Origin: Sulfuricella sp.
GTDB lineage: Bacteria; Pseudomonadota; Gammaproteobacteria; Burkholderiales; Sulfuricellaceae
Length of the DNA stretch: 6,724 bases
Reading direction: 5' to 3'
Assembly (NCBI GenBank): GCA_030691435.1
Contig: JAUYEK010000223.1
Span: 1-6,724, forward strand
Part shown: positions 1 through 5,860 of the stretch, in pieces
How the letters are laid out: every line of letters begins with the position of its first letter
How positions within the stretch are numbered: the stretch's first letter is position 1
Notes under the pieces: model-generated
The model's input: the letters and a program-made list of their open reading frames with translations, nothing else
Database searches by the model: none
What the model was told of the DNA's origin: nothing
Program-made: the position numbers and the translations under genes

Positions 1-2
1 AG

Positions 3-749
3 GAGCCGGTGTTGTGGCTTTCCCGCTTTGGCAAGTTTGCGCCGGGCAAGTCGATACGCGGCGGCGTGCCGATCTGCTGGCCGTGGTTCGGCCCCCACGC
101 CGAGGATGCCAAATTGCCCGGCCACGGTTTCGCCCGCACGGTGATGTGGGAGGTGCTGGAAACCCAGGCGCAGCCGGATGGCGCGACTTTCATCCGCTTT
201 GGCCTGGTAGAAACCGACGCTACTCGCGCCCAGTGGCCGCACCCTTCGAGCGCCCAGCTGCGGGTGACGGTCGGCGCCGAGCTGAAAGTCGAGCTGGTGA
301 CGCGCAATACCGGCAGCACGCCATTCCAGATCGGTGAAGCGCTCCACACCTATTTTCACATCAGCGATGTGGCCGACATGGCGATCCGAGGCCTGGAGGG
401 TTGCGCCTATCTGGACAAGGTGGGCGGTGGTTCCACGCGCAAGACCCAGCAAGGGCCCGTCGTGATCGAGAGCGAGGTAGACCGGGTATATCTCGACACC
501 GAAACCGATTGCCTGATCGAAGACCGCGGCCTCAAGCGGCAGATCCGCATCGCCATGCGCGGCAGCCGCTCCGTCGTAGTGTGGAATCCGTGGATCGAGA
601 AGGCGGAAAAAATGGGCGATTTCGGCCCGGAAGGACATCGCGGCATGGTCTGCGTGGAATCCGCCAATGCCGTGGATAATGTGGTGACGGTATTGCCCGG
701 CGCGGAGTATGTTCTGCTGGCGGTGATCAGCGTCGAAGTATTGGGCTGA
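3..749 (+). CDS. yeaD: D-hexose-6-phosphate mutarotase (aldose 1-epimerase family), 5' end missing
   Basis: The reading frame is open from base 3 (E-P-V-L-W-L-S) to TGA at 747-749, giving 248 residues. Family members are near 290-300 residues, so roughly 45 N-terminal residues lie outside the window; the GTG at 9 is not a real start. The family interconverts alpha and beta anomers of hexose 6-phosphates such as glucose 6-phosphate in the cytoplasm. Visible family marks are RGGVPICWPWFGPH near the start, the histidine segments GHGFAR and ALHTYFHISDV, and the C-terminal stretch VVVWNPW, then MGDFGPEGHRGMVCVESANA, whose glutamate fits the catalytic base of the aldose-epimerase fold. mpl follows 52 bases downstream, with a possible promoter in the gap, so the two need not share a transcript. 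The family call is firm; exact substrate preference cannot be read from sequence. Confidence 0.9.
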   Translation, partial: EPVLWLSRFGKFAPGKSIRGGVPICWPWFGPHAEDAKLPGHGFARTVMWEVLETQAQPDGATFIRFGLVETDATRAQWPHPSSAQLRVTVGAELKVELVTRNTGSTPFQIGEALHTYFHISDVADMAIRGLEGCAYLDKVGGGSTRKTQQGPVVIESEVDRVYLDTETDCLIEDRGLKRQIRIAMRGSRSVVVWNPWIEKAEKMGDFGPEGHRGMVCVESANAVDNVVTVLPGAEYVLLAVISVEVLG

Positions 750-766
750 AAGGCGGGTTGACTCCG

Positions 767-775
767 TGTTAGAAT
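767..775 (+). promoter_or_regulatory. Possible extended -10 promoter for mpl
   Basis: TG at 767-768, one base, then TAGAAT at 770-775 matches the extended -10 form TGnTATAAT with one mismatch in the hexamer. No good -35 lies at the usual distance; the TTGACT at 758-763 is only six bases upstream of the -10 and cannot pair with it. Transcription would start near 782, about 20 bases before the mpl ATG. Judged by eye only. Confidence 0.35.
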
Positions 776-801
776 TATCGGCTTTTTAGCTGGGTTCGTT
801 C

Positions 802-2142
802 ATGCATATCCACATTCTCGGCATCTGCGGCACCTTCATGGGCGGCATCGCGGTGCTGGCGAAGCAGGCCGGGCACAAAGTCACCGGCTGCGACGCCGGC
901 GTCTATCCGCCGATGAGCACGCAGCTGGAAGATCAGGGCATCGCCCTGACCGAAGGCTTCGACCCCGGCCAGATCAGGCTAGCACCCGACATGTTCGTGA
1001 TCGGCAACGTGGTGTCGCGCGGCAATCCGCTGATGGAGGAAATCCTCAACTGCGGCCTGCCCTACGTGTCCGGCCCGCAGTGGCTGGCCGAGCATGTGCT
1101 GAAGGATAAGTGGACGCTGGCAGTGGCCGGTACGCACGGCAAGACCACTACCTCTGCGATGCTGGCGTGGATACTGGAATATGCGGGCTTGCAGCCGGGC
1201 TTCCTGATCGGGGGCGTGCCGCAGAATTTCGGCGTCTCCGCCCGGCTCACCGACTCGCCGTTTTTCGTGGTGGAAGCGGACGAGTACGATACCGCCTTCT
1301 TCGACAAACGCTCCAAGTTTGTCCACTACCACCCGCGCACCGCCGTGCTGAACAATCTCGAATTCGACCATGCCGATATTTTTCCCGATCTGGCCGCGAT
1401 CGAGACCCAGTTTCACCATCTGGTCCGCACCGTGCCCGGCAACGGGCTAGTCGTCGCCAACGGGCGCGAGGAAAGCCTGGATCGGGTGCTCGCGCGGGGC
1501 TGCTGGACCCCGGTGGAGCGTTTCGGCACCGCGCAGGGCTGGACGATAGGCGCCGCCGGTGCGGTTGCCTTCAAGGAAGAGTTTCAGGGTATGCTGAACT
1601 GGCCGCTGCTCGGCGAGCACAATCGCATGAACGCCCTGGCGGCGATCGCTGCTGCCCGCCACGCCGGTGTGCCCGCCAGTGCCGGCATCGAGGCGCTGGC
1701 AAAATTCGAGAACGTGAAGCGCCGCATGGAAGTGCGCGGCGAAGTGAACGGCATCACGGTTTACGACGATTTCGCCCACCACCCCACCGCGATAGCAACC
1801 ACCGTTGCCGGCCTGCGCGGCAAAGTCGGAGATGCCCGTATCTTGGCGGTGCTGGAGCCTCGCTCCAACACCATGAAGCTGGGCGTGATGAAGGAGGCAT
1901 TGCCCGGCAGCCTGAAAGACGCCGATCAGGTGTTCTGTTACGGCGCCAACCTGGGCTGGGATGCCGCCGCCGCGCTGGCCCCGCTGGGCGACAAGGCGCA
2001 GACTTTCGACCATCTCGACGGCCTGGTGGCCGCCGTGGCAGCCGTCGCCCGTCCCGGCGACCACATACTGGTGATGAGCAACGGCGACTTCGGCGGCGTG
2101 CATGAAAAACTCTTGGCGGCTCTCGCTAAAAACAGCGCGTAG
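802..2142 (+). CDS. mpl: UDP-N-acetylmuramate:L-alanyl-gamma-D-glutamyl-meso-diaminopimelate ligase
   Basis: A complete 446-residue Mur ligase of the Mpl type. Mpl joins the murein tripeptide L-Ala-D-Glu-meso-DAP, recovered from wall turnover, directly to UDP-MurNAc with ATP, by-passing MurC, MurD and MurE in the cytoplasm. Seen in order: N-terminal nucleotide-binding start HILGICGTFMGG (residues 4-15), ATP P-loop GTHGKTTT (110-117), VEADEYDTAFFDKRSKF (157-173), NNLEFDHADIF (184-194), GEHNRMNALAA (271-281), YDDFAHHPTAI (321-331) and the C-terminal SNGDFGG (426-432). The VEADEYDTAFFDKRSKFVHYHP segment and the length separate Mpl from MurC. The ATG at 802 starts directly at the conserved MHIHILGICGT, though the upstream Shine-Dalgarno is weak. 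The TAG stop at 2140-2142 lies inside a repeat element, so the last residues and stop may have been altered by its arrival; all catalytic motifs are intact. Confidence 0.95.
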   Translation: MHIHILGICGTFMGGIAVLAKQAGHKVTGCDAGVYPPMSTQLEDQGIALTEGFDPGQIRLAPDMFVIGNVVSRGNPLMEEILNCGLPYVSGPQWLAEHVLKDKWTLAVAGTHGKTTTSAMLAWILEYAGLQPGFLIGGVPQNFGVSARLTDSPFFVVEADEYDTAFFDKRSKFVHYHPRTAVLNNLEFDHADIFPDLAAIETQFHHLVRTVPGNGLVVANGREESLDRVLARGCWTPVERFGTAQGWTIGAAGAVAFKEEFQGMLNWPLLGEHNRMNALAAIAAARHAGVPASAGIEALAKFENVKRRMEVRGEVNGITVYDDFAHHPTAIATTVAGLRGKVGDARILAVLEPRSNTMKLGVMKEALPGSLKDADQVFCYGANLGWDAAAALAPLGDKAQTFDHLDGLVAAVAAVARPGDHILVMSNGDFGGVHEKLLAALAKNSA

Positions 2143-2215
2143 GATGGGTGGAGCGTAGCGATACCCATCATTCAGGCTGTCTTCGATGGGTATCGCTACG
2201 CTCCACCCATCCTAC
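2139..2215. repeat. REPIN-like element: two inverted GTAG-type REP units
   Basis: The arms 2139-2169 and 2185-2215 are perfect reverse complements over 31 bases, with a 15-base loop at 2170-2184. Each arm is also a small palindrome: GATGGGT 2143-2149 with ACCCATC 2163-2169, and GATGGGT 2185-2191 with ACCCATC 2205-2211. The outer ends are GTAG (2139-2142) and CTAC (2212-2215). A GTAG head plus an internal hairpin, present twice in opposite orientation, is the known REPIN layout linked to RAYT (TnpA-REP) transposases. No U-tract follows, so it is not a classic intrinsic terminator, although a 31-bp stem in mRNA could protect the mpl 3' end. It overlaps the mpl stop codon and ends 36 bases before the nuclease start. 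Membership of a genome-wide family is inferred. Confidence 0.85.
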
Positions 2216-2251
2216 ATGTCTGCGGCTAATCATTTTATTGAAAAGAATCAG

Positions 2252-4150
2252 ATGAACGTTTTGTACGAAGAAGACGGCGCCATCAAGGTGGCCAGCGTCA
2301 TGGCCGACAACACCTCGTCGTTGCAGGTGGAAACGCCCCATGGCAAGCGTTCCAAGATCAAGGGCTCCAACGTGCTGCTGCGCTTCGATGCGCCGCCCAT
2401 AGCCGGTTTCATGGAGGCTGCCGAAGCGGCTGCGGCGGAGCTCGATCCGATATTTCTGTGGGAATGCTGCGGAACCGAGGAATTCGCCTTTGCCGATCTG
2501 GGACGCGAATACTACGGCCATGCGCCTTCCCCGGTCGAGGCGGCGGCGGTGGCGCTGAAGCTGCATGGCGCGCCGATGTATTTCTACAAGAAAGGGAAAG
2601 GCCGCTACAAGGCTGCGCCGGAGGAAAACCTCAAGGCAGCGCTGGCGTCCGAGGAGAAGAAGCGCAAACAGGCTGAACTGGTGGCGGGTTACGTGGCCGA
2701 ACTGGCGGCGGGACGCCTGCCCGAGGGTTTCACCCCGCAAGTCGTGGAGTCCCTGCTTTATGCGCCGGACAAGAACACGCTCGAATTCAAGGCGCTCGAC
2801 AAGGCGTGCGCTGAAACCAATCTCAACCCGGTGAAGCTGCTGGACAAGTGCGGCGCGATTCCTTCCGCCCGCGATTACCATCTGAACCGCTTCCTGCGCG
2901 AGCATTTCCCCGAAGGCACCGGCTTTCCGGAGATTAATTTCCCTCTCCCCAACCCTCTCCCGCCTGCGGGAGAGGGAGCAAACGTGAAGGGCGCTGGTTT
3001 TAATTTGGGCGACCCGGCGCATTCCGACGCGATGGCCTTCAGCATCGACGATGCCGCCACCACCGAGATCGACGATGCCTTCTCGATCAAGCGCCTGGAT
3101 AACGGCAACTGGCGCATCGGCATCCATATCGCCGCGCCGGGACTGGGTTTCGAGCCGGGCGACCGCCTCGACGAAATCGCCTCGCGGCGCCTGTCCACTG
3201 TGTACATGCCGGGGCAGAAAATCACCATGCTGCCGGAGGCCCTGGTCGAGCGCTTTACCTTGGCCGCAGGTCGTCGTTGCCCCGCGCTGTCGCTGTACCT
3301 CGAAGTGACGCCGGAATATGCCGTGGTCAGCCAGGAAAGCGCGCTGGACCACGTCGAGATCGCCGCCAACCTGCGCCACGAGGCCCTGGAGCCGGTGTTC
3401 AACGGCGCGACCGTTGTCAGCCGGGAGGGTGATTACGCCTGGAAGGACGAGCTCCTGCTGTTATGGGATTTCACCACCAGGCTCAAGGAAGGCCGGGGCA
3501 AGGGGGAAAGCAGCCGGAATTTCCCCGATTACAATTTCGCGGTGGTGGATGATCGCGTTTCCATTACCGAGCGCCGCCGCGACACCCCTATCGACCGGGT
3601 GGTGTCGGAGCTGATGATCCACACCAACGCCACCTGGGGCAAGGAGCTGGCGGAAGCCGACTATGCCGGCATCTACCGCAACCAGGAAGGCGGCAAGGTG
3701 CGCATGAGCGTGTCGCCGGGCGCGCATCAGGGATTGGGCGTGACACACTACATGTGGTCGAGTTCGCCGTTGCGCCGCTACGTCGACCTGGTCAACCAGC
3801 GCCAGTTGATCGCTCGGCTGGAAGGCAAGCCAGCCCCCTATGGCAACCGCGACGAGCGGCTGCTGATCGCCATGCGCGATTTCGATCTGGCCTACGAAGC
3901 TTACGGCAACATCCAGGATCAGATGGAACGCTACTGGTGCCTGCGCTGGCTGCAACAGGAGCAGGTCAGCGCAACCGGCGCGGTGGTGGTGAAGGAAAAT
4001 CTGGTCAAGCTCGACCACCTGCCGCTGTTCATCCGCGTGCCCTCGCTGCCCGAAGTGCCGGCAGGCAGCCGAGTGTCTATCGAGGTGTCGAAGGTGGATC
4101 TGCTCGAGGTGACGTGTCAGTGCCGCTATGTCGGCCCCCTGGAGCAATGA
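2252..4150 (+). CDS. RNase II/R-family (RNB domain) 3'-5' exoribonuclease
   Basis: A 632-residue RNB-family enzyme; the family degrades single-stranded RNA processively from the 3' end with a divalent metal. Residues 1-45 (MNVLYEEDG, then HGKRSKIKGSNVLLRF) form the beta-rich N-terminus typical of the betaproteobacterial version, followed by a helical region to about 225. The RNB core begins near 262 with FSIDDAATTEIDDAF: D266, D274 and D275 are metal ligands, with E272 where E. coli RNase II has Asp207. SPLRRYVDLVNQRQL (residues 505-519) is the RNB signature with the catalytic arginine region. The C-terminus is short and lacks a clear S1 domain. I chose ATG 2252 because homologues begin at MNV and an A/G-rich stretch (2240-2245) precedes it; in-frame ATGs at 2216 and 2186 lie just after or inside the repeat and have no ribosome site. 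A palindromic element is translated within residues 230-242. It could be named rnb, but is diverged from E. coli RNase II. Confidence 0.9.
   Translation: MNVLYEEDGAIKVASVMADNTSSLQVETPHGKRSKIKGSNVLLRFDAPPIAGFMEAAEAAAAELDPIFLWECCGTEEFAFADLGREYYGHAPSPVEAAAVALKLHGAPMYFYKKGKGRYKAAPEENLKAALASEEKKRKQAELVAGYVAELAAGRLPEGFTPQVVESLLYAPDKNTLEFKALDKACAETNLNPVKLLDKCGAIPSARDYHLNRFLREHFPEGTGFPEINFPLPNPLPPAGEGANVKGAGFNLGDPAHSDAMAFSIDDAATTEIDDAFSIKRLDNGNWRIGIHIAAPGLGFEPGDRLDEIASRRLSTVYMPGQKITMLPEALVERFTLAAGRRCPALSLYLEVTPEYAVVSQESALDHVEIAANLRHEALEPVFNGATVVSREGDYAWKDELLLLWDFTTRLKEGRGKGESSRNFPDYNFAVVDDRVSITERRRDTPIDRVVSELMIHTNATWGKELAEADYAGIYRNQEGGKVRMSVSPGAHQGLGVTHYMWSSSPLRRYVDLVNQRQLIARLEGKPAPYGNRDERLLIAMRDFDLAYEAYGNIQDQMERYWCLRWLQQEQVSATGAVVVKENLVKLDHLPLFIRVPSLPEVPAGSRVSIEVSKVDLLEVTCQCRYVGPLEQ
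2941..2976. repeat. CCCTCTCCC-type palindromic element inside the nuclease gene
   Basis: CCCTCTCCCGC at 2953-2963 and GCGGGAGAGGG at 2966-2976 form a perfect 11-bp inverted repeat with a two-base centre. A partial direct copy, CCCTCTCCCC, sits just upstream at 2941-2950. This looks like a common dispersed palindrome of proteobacterial genomes, normally intergenic (recognised from memory, not searched). Here it is read through in frame as PLPNPLPPAGEG, between the N-terminal region and the RNB core. Its outer limits are uncertain; the low-complexity region may run from about 2936 to 3004. Confidence 0.8.
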
Positions 4151-4184
4151 TTCGGCAGATTATTTCTGCTAAACTTGTTTCGCT

Positions 4185-5102
4185 TTGATCAATTATAGTG
4201 CTCCCATTTCTCTGGGCCGCTTTGCGCGGCTGAATCAGTCCGATCGCCTCGGACTGGTGCTGCTGATTTCCATCACCCTGCATTTGCTGGCGGTGTTCGG
4301 CGTGACCTTCAAGGCGCCGGAGATGAAAAAATCCGCCGCCGCCACCTCCCTTGAAGTGGTGCTGGTCAACACCAAATCCTCCTCCCGACCGGTCAAGGCC
4401 GATGCCCTGGCGCAGGCCAATCTCGACGGTGGCGGCAACACCGATGCCGAGCGCCAGGCCAAAAGCCCGTTGCCGGTGCTGGATCGGCCACAGCAGGAGT
4501 CGGAAGCCGCACAGAAACAGCAGCAAGTCAGCCAGCTGGAGCAGCAGGCCCGGCTCCTGATGACCCAGGTCAAAGCGGCGCAACACGTCGAGCCGATTCC
4601 GGCCAAGGTCAAGCCATCCGAAGCGCCGACAGAAAAGACGGGCTCCGACCTGGCGATGCGCAGCCTTGAGGCCGCTCGCCTGGAAGCGCAGATTTCGCGG
4701 GACTGGGACGCCTTACAGAAAAAACCCAAGCGCCACTTCGTCAGCGCACGCACCCAGGAATACCGCTTCGCACGCTACGCCGAGGATTGGCGGGCCAAGG
4801 TGGAAAAAGTCGGCAACCTGAATTACCCTGAAGAAGCGAAGCGCCAGAAGATTTACGGCAGCCTGCAGCTCACGGTGATCATCAAGGCTGATGGAAGCTT
4901 AATAAGTGTCGAAGTGACGAGACCCTCCGGACACAAGGTACTGGACGAGGCGGCGGTCAACATCGTCAGGCTGGCCGGGCGATCCGGTTTCGCGCCCTTC
5001 CCCGAGGATATCCGCAAGGATACCGATGAGTTGGGCATCGTGCGCACCTGGACCTTCACCCGCGCCGACCAGTTGGGCACTGCTGCGGCTTTTTCCGACT
5101 AG
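4185..5102 (+). CDS. TonB-like energy transducer, inner membrane and periplasm
   Basis: A 305-residue protein with TonB layout. Residues 1-21 are cytoplasmic, 22-42 form one membrane helix containing S29-x3-H33 (the S-x3-H motif of the TonB anchor that works with ExbB/ExbD), about 43-200 form a long Gln/Ala/Pro-rich periplasmic stretch with a probable coiled coil near 104-135, and 211-293 are a TonB C-terminal domain (LNYPEEAKR, YGSLQLTVIIKADGSL, SGHKVLDEAAV, GFAPFPEDI). TonB carries proton-motive energy from ExbB/ExbD to outer-membrane receptors. The start is uncertain: TTG at 4185 is the first usable codon after an in-frame TAA at 4170-4172 and lies 34 bases past the nuclease stop, but has no Shine-Dalgarno; CTG at 4212 would still leave the membrane helix complete. 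No exbB, exbD or receptor gene is adjacent, so the cargo is unknown. Confidence 0.85.
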   Translation: MINYSAPISLGRFARLNQSDRLGLVLLISITLHLLAVFGVTFKAPEMKKSAAATSLEVVLVNTKSSSRPVKADALAQANLDGGGNTDAERQAKSPLPVLDRPQQESEAAQKQQQVSQLEQQARLLMTQVKAAQHVEPIPAKVKPSEAPTEKTGSDLAMRSLEAARLEAQISRDWDALQKKPKRHFVSARTQEYRFARYAEDWRAKVEKVGNLNYPEEAKRQKIYGSLQLTVIIKADGSLISVEVTRPSGHKVLDEAAVNIVRLAGRSGFAPFPEDIRKDTDELGIVRTWTFTRADQLGTAAAFSD

Positions 5103-5106
5103 CCTG

Positions 5107-5166
5107 GTAGGAGCGCCGCCCCGGCGCGAATGCGGTCACAAATCGCGGCGAGGGCGCCGCTCCTAC
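5107..5166. repeat. REPIN-like element, GTAGGAGCG family
   Basis: The outer arms GTAGGAGCG (5107-5115) and CGCTCCTAC (5158-5166) are perfect reverse complements, and pairing continues imperfectly inward. Each half also has its own hairpin: GCGCC 5113-5117 with GGCGC 5123-5127, and GCGGCG 5145-5150 with CGCCGC 5155-5160. Like the element at 2139-2215 it has GTAG/CTAC ends and paired internal palindromes, but the sequence family differs. It begins four bases after the tonB stop and ends before the possible yqgE promoter. A TTTT run at 5174-5177 follows too far away for a convincing terminator. Confidence 0.8.
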
Positions 5167-5175
5167 AGGGGTCTT

Positions 5176-5203
5176 TTGGCTCTAATGGATAATCTGACAT
5201 AAT
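5176..5203 (+). promoter_or_regulatory. Possible sigma-70-type promoter for yqgE
   Basis: TTGGCT at 5176-5181 and CATAAT at 5198-5203 match the -35 and -10 consensus at 4/6 and 5/6 positions with a 16-base spacer. Transcription would begin around 5210, at the yqgE ATG itself, implying a leaderless mRNA; the lack of any Shine-Dalgarno before that ATG agrees. An alternative -10, GATAAT at 5188-5193, has no good -35. Judged by eye only. Confidence 0.3.
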
Positions 5204-5209
5204 GAAACC

Positions 5210-5770
5210 ATGCAAAACGTCAACCTGACCGACCATTTCCTGATCGCCATGCCCGCCATGACCGATCCCTATTTCGCCAAATCCCTCACCTACGTGTGCG
5301 AACACACCGAGCAGGGGGCGCTGGGCGTGGTGGTCAACAAGCCGATCGAGATGACCCTGAAGATGCTGCTTGACCAGGTCGGCATCGAACTCGAATCTGA
5401 AGAGCATGCGGAGGAACTGGTGCACTTCGGCGGCCCGGTGCAGATGGATCGCGGTTTCGTCCTGCACCAGCCGGTCGGAGAGTGGATGTCCACCCTGGCG
5501 GTGAACGAGAGCGTCGCCCTGACTACTTCGAAAGACATTCTGGAAGCGGTCGGTCGCGGGCAGAGCCCGTACAAGCTGCTGGTGTCGCTGGGCTATGCCG
5601 GCTGGGCGGCGGGGCAGCTGGAACAGGAGCTGGCGCAAAATGCCTGGCTCACCGTGCCGGCCTCGGCGGCTATCATCTTCGACCTGCCCTGGGAGCAGCG
5701 CCTGCCGGCCGCGATGAAACTGCTGGGCGTAGACCTCGCCAGCCTGGCCGATGAGGCGGGACATGCGTGA
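5210..5770 (+). CDS. yqgE: YqgE/AlgH family protein (UPF0301)
   Basis: A complete 186-residue protein of the UPF0301/DUF179 family, whose usual length is about 185-190. Seen: the N-terminal [22 protein letters not shown] (residues 5-26), [15 protein letters not shown] (37-51), [16 protein letters not shown] (71-86) and the C-terminal [15 protein letters not shown], all family hallmarks. The biochemical role is not settled: the Pseudomonas homologue AlgH was named for an effect on alginate regulation, yet the family is widespread and conserved beside yqgF, which suggests a housekeeping role. There is no signal peptide or membrane segment, so it should be cytoplasmic. ATG 5210 is chosen because it opens directly on the conserved N-terminus; the ATG at 5202 is out of frame. 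The stop TGA at 5768-5770 overlaps an ATG at 5763 that may be the original yqgF start. Confidence 0.93.
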   Translation: MQNVNLTDHFLIAMPAMTDPYFAKSLTYVCEHTEQGALGVVVNKPIEMTLKMLLDQVGIELESEEHAEELVHFGGPVQMDRGFVLHQPVGEWMSTLAVNESVALTTSKDILEAVGRGQSPYKLLVSLGYAGWAAGQLEQELAQNAWLTVPASAAIIFDLPWEQRLPAAMKLLGVDLASLADEAGHA

Positions 5771-5774
5771 TTCC

Positions 5775-5860
5775 GTGAGGGGTGAAAGGTGAGGGGTGAG
5801 GAGGAAAACCCGTTGGGCGAGGAAAATTCGCCGCCTCACGCCTCACGCCTCACCCCTCAC
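5775..5860. repeat. Inverted heptamer repeat block at the yqgE-yqgF junction
   Basis: The left arm 5775-5801 consists of GTGAGGG-like heptamers and the right arm 5834-5860 of CCTCACG/CCTCACC heptamers, about four units each. The arms are reverse complements at 23 of 27 positions, separated by a 32-base centre. The left arm starts four bases after the yqgE stop, and the right arm ends immediately before the codons LPQRGTVLGFDFG of the conserved yqgF body. Heptamer blocks of this kind resemble dispersed repeats of proteobacteria (recognised from memory, not searched). No target-site duplication is visible, so its mode of arrival is unknown. Confidence 0.85.
5799..5804 (+). promoter_or_regulatory. 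Ribosome binding site AGGAGG that favours the TTG start of yqgF
   Basis: AGGAGG is a perfect Shine-Dalgarno, eight bases upstream of the in-frame TTG at 5813. It straddles the end of the left heptamer arm, so the repeat itself supplies it. The first three bases can pair with the right arm (5834-5836), so hairpin formation could partly mask it. Confidence 0.55.

Noticed and set aside
758..775. TTGACT and TAGAAT as a -35/-10 pair before mpl
   Set aside because: Only six bases separate them, far below the 16-18 needed. Only the extended -10 remains as a weak candidate.
1110..2105. Open frame of 331 codons on the plus strand within mpl
   Set aside because: It is an out-of-frame shadow of mpl with Arg-rich composition and no motifs; the Mpl frame carries all catalytic signatures.
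1938..2215. Divergent ORFs on both strands beginning M-G-I-A-T-L-H-P-S-Y
   Set aside because: Both read the arms of the inverted repeat at 2139-2215. The peptide is a translation of the repeat and not a protein start; the forward copy merely runs in frame into the nuclease gene.
2139..2215. Intrinsic terminator after mpl
   Set aside because: The stem is very strong, but no run of T follows either arm, so rho-independent termination is not supported.
2168..3379. Long open frame of 403 codons on the minus strand
   Set aside because: It lies antisense to the well-supported RNB nuclease, has Arg/Gln/His-rich shadow composition typical of GC-rich DNA, and shows no recognisable family motif.
4155..4169. 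Small hairpin GCAGA-TTATT-TCTGC between the nuclease and tonB
   Set aside because: The five-base stem is weak and has no U-tract after it, so neither a terminator nor a regulatory site can be supported.
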